Below, in pieces: positions 24,513 through 36,218 of a DNA stretch of 64,000 nucleotides. The position numbers and the translations under genes were made by a program. Within the stretch, counting starts at the first letter, position 1, and each line of letters begins with the position of its first letter. Where the stretch lies: NCBI GenBank assembly GCA_039654915.1, contig CM077600.1, forward strand, positions 36,688,492 to 36,752,491. The letters are read 5' to 3'. Below the pieces are notes generated by a model. The model was not told where the DNA came from and did no database searches. It saw only the letters and a list, made by a program, of their open reading frames with translations. Source of the stretch: Aquilaria yunnanensis (taxonomy: Eukaryota; Streptophyta; Magnoliopsida; Malvales; Thymelaeaceae).

Positions 24513-25878
24513 TTTCGTTTCCGATGAAATTGTGAAGAACGTAGATATGAGAGAAGTGTGCGGGAGGAAGGTAGAAATGAGAGCGCACTAAGGAATAACA
24601 GGAAACGGCTTCTTCGGCAGTCATGGGCGCCGGTCTTTCGGGTTTCAACTTCCAATCAAATCATTCATTCTACTGTGACGAGCCAAGTCGATAATCAGTA
24701 CACAGAACAACTGCATATCTCACATGTGCTATTCTTTTTTAAAATAGTAAGTCCTAGGTGATCAACCTCTGAACTTGAAATCATAACATCTTATATTCCA
24801 TATTGAAAGTTGAAAGTTTGTCTAATTTCTAATATATATATATGTATATGATTTCAAGTTCAAGTTTCAGAAGTTTCAGAGAGCTCAATCACTTAATACT
24901 TATTCTTTTAACTTATGTTATGAGTAGTTGTTTTATTGACCGATTTTAAACTTGAGTTATCATAAATGAACTATATTTCTGATTATGTGTAGTATAAAAA
25001 TATTAATTAAAACCTAAAAACAATTAGTGAATATAAAATATTTTATTTGGCCAAAAAAATAAAGAAAAAACATAAAAAATATTCCTTAAAACGTAAAACA
25101 ATTAGTGAGTATAGAACATCTTCTCTGACCAAAAAATAAAGAAAAAAGCATAAAAGGTACTGGATACTTTAATAATTCTAATCATTTTTATAACAAGGGA
25201 CTTTACATGGATAATGAATTCTATATTGGACATACTTGATTTTAAACCATTCAATAAATGTTCGGAAAATAATGCTCCTATTGATTATTATAGGTCAGAA
25301 GTCGAAATAAGCACCTAAAGCACGACTTTATTTGTGATATATCCCCTCCAACTCCAGTCGTAATGTTGAAGTCAGTACAGCCCTCACCGCACCGGCCATT
25401 CTTTTGTCGAATTGGTATCCATCAGTTAATAAGCCATCCGAAATTCTGTGGGGTTCCTCAACATCCAAACATTTTCCTTCCTTCGTGGAGGTTCATTGCA
25501 CTGAAAATGAGCGAGAAGAATGAATTTTGCTACCACGATTAGAGGTCCTCCAGAACTACGAATATGGTGCCAAGTACCATATAGGAATAAGATTCACTTG
25601 CATTTTCAGGAGAGAACTATTATCAGACTGCCCTTTTTCATCTTTTCTAGATTTGTTCATATTTTGCCTCCTGGACCCGGCTGAGGAGAAGGGCCTAAAA
25701 GGCTAAGCCAAAAGTCCATTTTCATGGACTCCAATTCGAATGCCAAGCAAGTTTATTGTCTGAAGACAACACATGTGATGTCAAGATCAAACCTTAAGAA
25801 ACATTGTAACCGGAGAAAACAACAACGGTCAGTAAGAAACACAACCGCTTGGAGAACACTATTCCCTCAGCCAAACAA
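24513..25878. other. Intergenic with an 80-bp tandem duplication
   Basis: The first part would be the leader and promoter of the dead decarboxylase. At 25006-25085 and 25086-25162 a unit of about 80 bp (AACAATTAGTGA ... AAAAATAAAGAAAAAA) is repeated in tandem with moderate divergence. No gene was recognised at 25163-25878; the open frame at 25724-26203 (+) is a shadow of the minus-strand gene that follows. Confidence 0.5.
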
Positions 25879-27615
25879 TCACTCATCCTCATCAGAACTA
25901 CCATATGCTAGACCTAGCAGGCTTTTAGCATCTTTTTGTGTGTTCTGCAGATCTTCCGTCTTATGTGACGCATTTACAGAGGGTTCTTTCTTCCCTTCTT
26001 TCGACTTCTCAGTGGGCAGGCCCTTCTCCAGGTTGGGCTCACTTGAAATTGAAGTAGATTGGCTCCCATTTGTTGGGCTTGAAAATCGTGCTTTTTTTGC
26101 TTTCACTTCCACGACCTTTTTCAGCAGATCTTGCTGCCTACAAGAAGACACAGCAATCATACAAACTAAAACACAGCTGTTTCTATTATATAATGATGCA
26201 TGAGCATCGAGGATGCAGCAGAAGTGGTCAGTTTGTATGACTGCAGGGTTTAGCGTAGCTGTGCAGGTACCTGATTCCACTCTTTGGCTTTGGTTCCACA
26301 CGAAGAGGCAAGGGAACTGATGCAGGTGATGAATCTGCTAAACTGGCAGCTTTGTATCACATGGTTAAGAAGCACAAAATACTCAAATGCCGCAAGAACA
26401 AGATAAGAAAGCGCACAATGGAGATACAGAGAGATTAAGCTAACTATTAGACAAGCTGCAATTTTTTCAGAGTATGGAATATGAATATTCATCACCAGAC
26501 AACGTGAAGTCAACCAAACATATAGAATTCAGAAAGTAGGGCAATCATATGCCTCGTTATGTTCATCATCTAAACATCTTTTCCTTGAGGTACTTGCAAA
26601 CAGAATGAGAGACAAAGCCAAGAGCAAAGAAAAAATGTAGAACTATATCAGATGTGGTTAGTTAAAGTTGAAGGGCAAATAGAACCAAAGAACATGAGCA
26701 CAACCTAGCCAGACATCAAATGCTGGAGACCAGAATTTCATGACAAGATTTAGGAACCATTACACAATCGGACTATAAGATTCTGTAATTTCCTACTCCA
26801 GAGCTACAGCCTAGCAGAAAGCAATAAATATCAACAGATGATTCAGTAAATGCAAGCAAGACCAATCAATACTGTAATTGAAGCAAATAGTGTAAAACAA
26901 TTTGTGCTGTTGTAACTTTGGCATGAAGGATATCTTAAAAGCAGCAAATGCCCGCTTTTCAGTGCGGCGAAGGAGGCGCTCTGCATCCTCCTCTGCTTCC
27001 ATCTGCTCCTTCAGGTAAAGTAAGTCATCACTGTCCAGGGCTGCAGAAGCAAACCTTTATAAACTATTGCAACATTTAAAAAAAGAAACAAAATAGATAT
27101 ATAATAAGACAAAGAAATAGCAGAGAGAGAGAGAGGACAAAGGTAGGTACCGCCTCGACCATGAAGGTAGCCACCACGTTCACCAGCAACTTCTTGCATC
27201 TAGTGGCATCAAGCCCCAATCAGAGAAGCCAAATTCCCTGCCAGGGCATGTTATCAGAACAATCACTTGAAGGATTTACAAAAATAACAATAAGTCACCA
27301 GAACCAACACATAGAGAATAAAGACAAAACCGATATTAACTGAACAGAGGGTAATATAATTTGTAGCAAAGTCAATAGAAAGAAAGGATAGGAGCGGCGA
27401 CGTGCTAACCTTAGCAACCATACGCTGGAAAGTAATGTCTTCATCATCTATCTTATCCTTCCCTTTTCCCCATTTCTTATCTGCCAACAAAAATAGGGAA
27501 ATTTGGATAAATCATAAACCACTGAAATGGATCAAAATGTTAAAGCTAGTGAAACAGAATGTTTACCTTTTGGGTCGCTGAGATTAGTGTACTCACGAAC
27601 CTCCCTTCCTGCCAT
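25879..27615 (-). CDS. Conserved plant protein of unknown function
   Basis: Six exons on the minus strand join in frame: 27615-27567, 27480-27410, 27199-27151, 27040-26934, 26353-26271 and 26137-25879, giving 205 residues. The protein starts MAGREVREYTNLSDPK, has a charged, probably helical middle (GALDSDDLLYLKEQ, then an RRTEKRAFAAFK run at about 81-92), a proline-rich stretch (VPLPLRVEPKPKSGIR), a lysine-rich segment (KKVVEVKAKKAR), a low-complexity Ser/Lys tail and an acidic end, SLLGLAYGSSDEDE. Composition suggests a nuclear, largely disordered protein. I have the impression the N-terminal half is strongly conserved among plants, but I cannot name a function. The intron between FAAFK and KAASLAD is AT-AC. 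Five other junctions are ordinary GT-AG or inferred from frame. The start could lie in an upstream exon. Confidence 0.8.
26354..26933 (-). other. U12-type AT-AC intron
   Basis: The intron begins ATATCCTT directly after the AAG codon and ends GATAC before AAAGCTGCC. A TTCTTAAC branch-site element lies with its branch adenosine about 11 nt from the 3' end. These match the minor-spliceosome consensus (ATATCCTT; TTCCTTAAC; terminal AC). No GT-AG alternative keeps the frame as cleanly. Confidence 0.88.
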
Positions 27616-30340
27616 TACAACAAATATATGATGAAAAAAAGGACCCAGGTACTATGTGCTATTCTATTCAGGGATTTTGCTTTTCCAGAAGCATGTGATC
27701 CTGGGCTGGTGCTTCTTTTCCCTTCCTTCTTCTATTCAATGTTCTATAAACACCCAAGTCCAACTGCATGGAAATGCTAACAATTTTGATGATCAACACT
27801 TATTTTAAACTCCAATTCGTTTACAGAATTAAATCAAGCTATCAGAAAAACATGCATATCACATAAGCAAACTAGTGTCTGTGTTTGTGTGTGCCAGCCA
27901 GAGAGATCATGTCATCAAGTTACTAAAAGAATATCCTACATAAAACTATATGGGTATGAAATTTTAAACTACATGTCCTCCAGCCATTTAATATAGTGTC
28001 CATATTCAAATGACAAATCACATCTACACTTTCTTTAACTCCAGGGATATTGACATTAAAAATCAAAAGCTCATTGGACTCCCATGATTGTGTCAACCGC
28101 ATGGATAAGCAGACAGTGGCATGCAATATATTCTTTGTTTTTCATGAAGTTCTTTTATTCTTTAAGGATGCTACTATATAATTCTAAAATGAAAAAGCTC
28201 ACATAGAATGACAGAATCGAAGAACACTCAGACATTGGAAAAAACCAAACTGAATCAGTTATACCTCAACCCTAATCCTTTCACATACTTTAATCACGAG
28301 TACAAACTGATAATGCCAGGAAAAAAATAAATAAATAAAGAGATCAATAAACATCACCACTACATTTTGATTTTGCAGCTTCATAAGAAAAACAATTTAA
28401 GCAAATAATTTAAGCAAAGCCTTGATCAGGCAACAGAAAACCAAACATGCAGTAAACTGTCACAAAGATAAAATGCCTAAAAGACTAAAAGTATTGGCCA
28501 TAATTTAATGATCACATCCCACCATGAGTCTCCTCTTTAATCACAAGAAAATATCATGTTGATTGTGCCATTGAGTAGCAAAACAACATGCTTCAGAAAC
28601 AATATACGTTCACTGACTCAAATAATGGGAGCCAAGGCAACAGACAAACAACTCTTTCAACTATAAAAACAATTGAGCACTTAAAAAAATTAGAGCAAAG
28701 CAGAATAAGAGGAATGGAGACTTCCAGGAAACAAAAATTCCCCATTTTCCTCTGACCTGTGGTTTCGAATATATTCCCAACAATGAACCACAACCCTTGC
28801 TCCCTTCAAAGTGCAGTGGGACAGCTGGATAAGGTAGAGTTGGTGCAAGGAGTTGGCAAGCCAAGATAAGCACCAACGTGCTGAGGATAGGAGGACAAGA
28901 GCTACCGGTCATCCCAACTAGCAAGGATGTGGGCCAGTGATGAGAGAAGAGAAAAGAACAGGGTGCCATGAGGATGGTGAATGGTGACTACCAACTTAGG
29001 AGGCTTCTTATAGTTTGTAAATATCAGTCCCTTGTTGATTTGGAGGTATTGTATGACCCTCCTTGAGTCTTTAATAAAGCATTCTTTGCATTGGCCAAAA
29101 AAAAAAAGTAATTGAATGTACTCAATAATTTGTAAAGCTTCATAGATCTGAAAGTATGGTTCAATAAAGTCCCAAACGGATATTTTGCATCAGGTTCGAA
29201 TTTGTTTCATTTTCATATATCACAGAATTGAGCTCAAACTTGAGCAGTTCACTAAAAATCAAAACTTGAATATTTCAAAAGGAGCTCAATTGATCTGCAT
29301 CCCTACCCATCATTACAACTAGATAGGAAATACCCTCAGCCAAGTCAGAATCCTTCACACCATGCCAAAATCTAGCCTCAATGTGCCACTCTTAATGCCC
29401 TAAGGCCCCTAACCCCCCATCAATCCTGTCCTTTTACTTAGTTTCCTCATAACCTGTGAGGTTATAATCTTGATAGCAATAGCATCAGTTCAGAGCCCCA
29501 TCTGCCAACGAGTCCTCACTATGCCACCCGACACAGCCACCCAAGCCCCCCCCCCCCCCCCCCCAAACCACACACACAAAATAAAAAATAAAAAAAACAA
29601 CAAGAAGTAGAAAGTAGACGTTCGGATCACTAAATCAACATTCTTTTCATTTCACGGTCTTTTCCACCATTGAGCCAAAACTAATTACTGATTGAAGGTG
29701 CAGTGATAGAAATGAAAAACAGGAACAATATAACTCATACATACTCTCATATTTTATCTAGGTATGTTCAAATTATGTTAATTTCTTTCTTTCATGGAAA
29801 CAAAGTAAACTCTCATATTCCCAACTCGTCGGATTTAAAGGACTAGGCATGGCAGCACAAACCCAAATCAAGAACGTCCCTGATTTTCATGTTTAAACAA
29901 GCTTTACTAGCCTATGCAACTTGGATATCTGCTCAAAATCAAACAAATTTACCAGATTGAAACAGAAATAACATCAATGAAAAAGGCAATTACAAAAGAA
30001 AGAAAAGAAAATTACGTTGATTTTGAGCTCTGGGTCAAAACCTAGAAATCATGAATCTTCACTCTCGCAGCAAATTGTTACCTAATGACAAGCTCCAAGC
30101 TTCAACTAGGTGAATGGGAGAAGGAAACCATCAACGACTAGGGTTTCCGCGAGGAAGAAACCATCGGTAATTCAATGTCGAGACTCGAGAGGCCAGGACA
30201 GGAGATTGATATCTGGATTCTCCAAGGAAGGAGGGGCCGTCAAATCACTTCCTGAAGTTGGCCCTTTGGGCTCGTGGATTTCGCTTGTTAGGCCTACACG
30301 GGTGGGAAAGATCGGCTCTATTTGTGAAGTGTAGATGTGA
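27616..30340 (-). other. Upstream region and possible 5' UTR exon of the conserved gene
   Basis: On the minus strand 30340-30082 looks like a plant leader exon: it has AAACCCTAG (about 30139-30147), two very short upstream ORFs (starting MVSSS and MVSFS) and ends ATTAG before GTAACA. If used, it would be spliced across about 2.4 kb to the ATG exon at 27615. Within that span, about 28790-29109 (+) ends AATAAAGCATTC...A(11) and looks like a poly(A)-tailed retroelement insertion. A run of 19 C lies at 29546-29564. No other coding exon was seen. Confidence 0.35.
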
Positions 30341-30510
30341 TGAGATTATTTTTTACCTGCACATTGTAATAAGCATATATTTTGATAAATTTAATATTAA
30401 AGAAAATATCCATAAAAATTAAAAAAATTTCAATTAAAATTTCATGTTATTTTACTTTTTAGCTGGGCTTTATTTATGTTATATCTTTTTATCATTAAAA
30501 TAATTAGTTA

Positions 30511-31694
30511 AGGTAATACTCATTGGGGTCCGTTAGTTTATTTATTTCTCACAAATGAATACCCTATCTTAAGGTTATCTTGTCTATTTCACCATCAAAA
30601 TGACAGATTTTACTCATGTAACATAAATTAACATTAAAATAAATATAAAATTACAATTTTGGTACTTAAAATTTTTCCAATCAATCATTTTAACCTTCAA
30701 AATTTTTAAACTCACCATTGTTCTCATTTCAGCACACCGCCGCTTTGGTTTCTCTTCATGGTTCCTTTCTTGTTTCTCTTCCTAGTTTTTCTATTAGTCA
30801 TTGTTGAGGTGAGGAGACAACTAAATCGTAAAGAGGTGAGGCGAGCAAGTGAGGAGACTACAAGGAATGGTCATCGATGACCAAAGAAATGACCCAATTG
30901 CAAAGAAATGACAGTGAAGCGATGTTGGAAAACAATTTCAGATCCGGTGAAATCGATGACAGCCACTGAGGATATCTCCTATCTTTGATGGAATTGATTG
31001 CTCCAGCGGATTTGTATGTTTGATTATCGGTTGGATTCGTGTTGAAGGTTCGATTTCCATGCTGAATTCATGTTGAAGGTTTCATTTGGAAAATTTGAAT
31101 TGTGAATATGCCCAATGAATTCGCCACTGGTTTTGGTTCCTTTTGTGAATCACAAATATGCCCGGTGAATATGTTCAAAAAGGCTAAAAGAATTCGAATC
31201 ACGAATGTGCCCGGTAAAGATGTTCAAAAAAGCTAAGAGAATTCAAATTACAAATGTGGCTAGTGAAGATGTTCGGAAATGCCAAGAGAGAAACGAAAAG
31301 GTGGAGAAGGAGGGCACAAGCGAGGTAGAGGGCGATGGAGGATAAGAGGAAAAACCAGGGCAGTGGTAATGTTAATAGGACGATAAGGCTTCTATCAAAG
31401 AGTGGCAAGTGTTTAGGGTTATTACCCAGGTATATAATTAGTAGATTTAAAATTATGGTTTAGAATAATTAATTGAAAAAGTCTGAGAATGAAAATTATT
31501 AGTTTACATTTATTTTAATGTTAATTAATGTCATATCAGTAAAATCCGTCAATTTTAACGGTGAAATGGACGAAAAGTAACTAATTGGGATGCACATAAT
31601 TAGGTAGGGTATTTTAATAGGACAACTTTATGGCAAAATACTTCTTTGGGACCTAAAAAAAATACGTTAAGAGACCTCTATTAAATTTTACCCT
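30511..31694. mobile_element. Mutator-like element, 1.18 kb, perfect 9-bp TSD
   Basis: AATTAGTTA occurs at 30502-30510 and again at 31695-31703, directly flanking the block. Terminal regions of about 220 bp are inverted copies; the best-matching part is GTC(C/T)ATTTCACC followed by GACGGATTTTACT-like and CATTAAAATAAAT. The ends start AGG(G)TAA. No transposase is present. The interior (30740-31430) holds a plus-strand CCGCCGC-like phrase and a 49-bp repeat. It is non-autonomous; whether the interior is captured host DNA is unknown. Confidence 0.8.
31148..31294. repeat. 49-bp tandem repeat, three copies, inside the MULE
   Basis: Units start at 31148, 31197 and 31246. Each reads roughly AATCACAAATGTGCCCGGTG followed by AAGATGTTCAAAAA and AAGAGAATTC, with increasing divergence. 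The period is exactly 49 bp. Confidence 0.85.
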
Positions 31695-32020
31695 AATTAG
31701 TTATTATAGAAAAATAATATTGTACGTATTTTTAAAATAATGGATATTTTTATTATTAAAAAATAAATCACTAAAAAATTTTATCTCTTTCCAACCTTAA
31801 AAAAAATATATACTTTTCATTAACAACGATTTGTAATATTTATTGGACAAACCACTATCCCACACATTTTAGAAAATAAGTATAATTTGTGATGTGTGCC
31901 CTGCAATTAAACTGTCTCATTTATCACACCACTATCAGCAAAAAGGAAACCTACGATGCACGAAACTCTAGATATCATTTGGCGTATAAATGCGAATCCA
32001 TGAGGGCAACATTATTTCAG

Positions 32021-35000
32021 GGGAAAAGTACAAAAAACTCACCATGGTTATGACTCTGGACCAATTTGTTCATCTTAGTTTTAAGTGGTGTCAAGTTCAT
32101 CATTAAAGTATAAGTTTGGTGCCAAATCAAGTAGCAAAGTTTTGAATTGGGGACCAATTGCATCACCGATATAATTGATGATTGAAACTTTCTATTAAAT
32201 ACTAGAATATTCCATCTGAATATTATTACCTAGCAAATGTACAACGATTGTATGGTAAATGAACAACAACTGCGTGGCAAATGAACGACAAAACGACATG
32301 TTAATTAGGAAAAATGTAAGACTTATGTGGCATTTAGGATTTTCTGAGGAATTTAGGCCATCTTTATCCTCCGTCGCCCTATCCTCCAACTCCCCCATCT
32401 CCACCGTTGAGCACATTCTCTACTCCATCTGTCTCTTTGATTCCCAACTTCTCTCCACCTGCCTTATGGATGAAGTAAGGGTTTAAGTGATATATATATG
32501 TTTTAATGCAAACTACCTCAAGTTTTAAAACCTTCCAAACTTAAACGGCAAAAGCATGACTGTCACTTATACTATGGTAAGTAAGGGTCAATTCCATAAA
32601 GATAGATTTGTATTGTTCAACAATCACCACGAATTAGATATCTAACTTTAGCTAGACAAATAAAATTTGAATGATTTGCTTGACTAAGAAATAAAAGGGT
32701 CTAAAATTATGTAAGTTAAACTACTACTAAGCAAGAGGAAACATAAACAATGCAATGTTAGATTTTTTATAATGTAATGAAAACATATTTCCTATGAGTT
32801 TCACTACTTAACTTGGTTAGCTAGTAAAATTATGCCTAATGTCTTAATTTTCCTACTTTTTTGGTAAAATAATTTAATTGGGTTCTCATTTTCCTAAGTT
32901 AAGGGTCACTTTCTCAAATTTGAACTGTTAGTGTTGCGCTTAAAAACTAGTCATAAGATGATTATATTTTACGCATTGAGTTCTAATATTTTGTTGATGT
33001 ATTAATCTAGTAATTGTGTTTGTTGTTTTGTTTTTATGTGACGTAATCAAGCATAATTATAACCATAGACTAATGGTATTCTTAAATGTCTCTAGTTTAG
33101 TATTATTGTGAAAAAGGTTGCAATAATACATAAAGACTAGTATATGTGGAAACTAATATGAGATATGTAATCTACATATGGGTATAAGTTGGAGAACTTG
33201 TGTACTGAACCGACCCACCATGAGAACGCAACATGGATCGTTATATAAGTGTTATAAGTGTTTCTCATAATGATTATGTATATGTAGTTCTTTTACCTAA
33301 GGTCATCAAGGTTCCCTACATGTGAGTCATATACTTTGATAATTCTCTTTGTTGCTTGTAACTGAGTGAACATGAATGAGGTCATTGGGTATGTCAAATA
33401 TCGTGCAAAAGGTTTTGTATGATCAAAATAAGATTGGTCCTTCCTATGTAACAGAAGTGTTATCTTCGGGCCCCTTGATAAAGTAAAACTAAAAAAATGC
33501 ATGATCATGCTCGAATGAGTTGATATACAATATCAATGTCATCAATTTAAGTTAGTTTACTTGGGAATCAAGAAACCATAGATAGGGCTATATGAGAGTG
33601 ACACATTTCATGTCTCGTGCTTGGTCTTGATATCTTAGACAAAAAGATAATAGCATATACGAATAATCATCATAAAGGTTTAGTTGAATCATTGACTATT
33701 TTGTCATTTGGGTAGCAATGATGTATTGCTAGACACCGCTCATTGTTTATGATCATAAATGTGATTTATGATCATTGACAATGTGATAGGATCTATTAGG
33801 TCGCACATATAGTACTAATTGGATTATTTAAGTGCATGGGTCAAATTGTTTGGATTTTAATTTCATAATAATTTTGGATTAATAATTAGCCTAAAGGTTG
33901 AGCCATTAATGAAGCCCAAAATTAAACCTAATTGGATTAAAATTTTTAAACCTATTATGCTTGAAAGTTAACCCTTATTATATAAACATCATACAGTGAG
34001 AATTTTTGTAGCTCTTGCCCTAGCCTCATTAAGGACAAAATTAGAAAGGTTTTGAAAAGTTCCAGCCGTACTCTTCTCTTTTCATTCCTTGGAGGACACA
34101 AGCTAGTACTACAAGTGCAAGAGAAAATGCATCTGCCAATATGTGGTGGATGTGTGATAATACGAGAGGCTCATATAAATACCATAGAGAGCTTAAACAC
34201 GTTAACTGTTCAAGTCTTTGTGATTCGACTTAACTGTTAGGTGAAAGATCTTGACCAGCTAAGTATGAAAATTTCAAACACCCAATTTATTCCGTTTCAC
34301 TTGAATCCTGGAGGGTTTCGGTTATCTTCTGCTACGCTTGTTCGGTTTCTGAAATCATATAGAACTATAATAGACTCTCATCTTATCGTAACCTAATAGA
34401 GGCACTATAAGTTCAATTTACCTTCACCTAGTATCCTATACTAACCTCCCAACAACCCTATGGTCACTACACTCCTCTTTTAGTTCCAATCCCTCTTAAT
34501 TTTTCCCAAGACTTAAGTAGAATTTAAGATGCAAGTGACCAGGTGCCCTTAATCAATCAACATAACAATAAGCTCAATGAGGGGGTAAACAAACATTTAA
34601 GGAAAATCCAAGACAAATAATCATTCATTCAACTAGTATAACAATATCAAGTAGCTACATTCATAGAAAGTGTAAACAAAACTAATTTATTCTCAAACTA
34701 AAAGAAAATATAAAAATAGAAGAAATAGCTCCATGACTAGCTACAAGGAAAAGGAAAGAAGGAACCAAAGTAAACTTAGTAGAACTTGATCCCTTAAGTC
34801 TCCTCGAACACTCTAAGCCTTTTCCAAGTGAGTTTTCCAATGGTAGTCTCCTCTATGAGAAAAGAGAGAATAAAGAAGATTATGCTCCACCATTCTTTAA
34901 TTTAAAAGATATGTTTCTTTCTCTTAATCTTAGTCTTCTAATGTTTTTCTAAGAAGTTGTGAACCATGTGACCTTGTTAATAGTCAATTACAAGGTAGGT

Positions 35001-36209
35001 AGGTGAGAGTTAAGGTCAACTGAATGTATAAATGCTTCCAAGTCTCAAAATGGTCCCCTCTTTCACATCTGTATAAAGTACAGTTGCATTTCTAGAGGTG
35101 TGGTCACACTTCCACCTGTTAGATTGATTTTCCAGCTTCAGAGTGTGATTGCACTTTTTATCTGTTTTGACAACTTCAGCACCCTTCAATATTTTGAGCA
35201 TAACTTTTGCTACGGGTGTCCGATTAAAGTAGTTCAAGAATCCACAGGAAGCCAAAAAGAAAGGCTACAAATTTCATTTTTTGACCAAAGCCTGAATTTT
35301 TTCAATAAAAGGTTCAAAATTGGCTTGTAATATACCCCTCTTCGTAGGCTTTCTTTGTATTCATTTCTCTTGTCCTTCTTCTTTATTTCTTCATCCAAAT
35401 GTGACTTAAATTTATGTATGTGACTACTCAAACTCTCAAGATGTACAATGCAGCCTACAAAACATAAAATACAACTAAGATCTAGCAAATTCAACAATAA
35501 TTTAGCACAAAAATGAGTAAAATATATAGGAACATGATGTGACTATCATTCGTTAATTCCTAGCACTTCTTCCACTCCATCCAGCTCCTCAATTCCTACT
35601 TCCTCCACTCCATCCACCTCCCTCTTAACCCTCATGAAATTTATCGGAGATGGAATCAAATAACATCCGGCTGATTTATTTTGATTTACTCTGACTACTC
35701 TCATTCGTTCATCAACTTCACTAACATTGTTCGCTAGCGCCGCACAGTCAAAAGCATGGACATTGACACCAGCAATGTCATTTGGTTCACGTCTGTTCAA
35801 TCAATTAATCAGAGTAATTTTTGTTATTAATCCTTCCACCAATGGCAGATGGCACTACATAAAGGAGTGCATCAAATTTTGAGGTCAAAATTTTGTTTTT
35901 CTCTTATTCTAATTGGATTGGGCATTAGTATTGTTACTATGATGAATTCGAGCAAAATGAGGCAGTATTATTGGAGCTATTAAGAGTTAATAGGTCAATT
36001 TGTATGATTCAAAAAAGTTAAGAGTTAAGTTGATAATTACGTCACCACGTTATTTTTTAATTCACGATTTCATTTACATGTCAGCACTCCTAATGGTAAA
36101 TTTGGGCTTGAATTAAGGTTTTAGTGAGAAATTTGACACCACCTAAAACTATAATGAGCAAATTGGCCTAGATTCATAACTATAGTGAGTTTTTTTTGTA
36201 CTTTTACTC
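32021..36209. mobile_element. Mutator-like element, 4.2 kb, with TSD
   Basis: TTATTTCAG (32012-32020) and TTATTTCAA (36210-36218) flank the block, a 9-bp duplication with one mismatch. The ends are inverted copies for at least 100 bp, both reading inward through AAAAGTACAAAAAACTCAC and AGTTTTA(A/G)GTGGTGTCAA. No transposase was recognised. The interior looks composite: 32510-32930 and 34380-34720 resemble dispersed repeat halves, with 33210-33900 a different repeat between them, suggesting nested insertions. Minus-strand open frames at 35016-35255 and 35546-35800 are unrecognised. Confidence 0.75.
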
Positions 36210-36218
36210 TTATTTCAA

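Noticed and set aside
29546..29564. Run of 19 cytosines
   Set aside because: May be real but is also a typical assembly or sequencing artefact. No function inferred.
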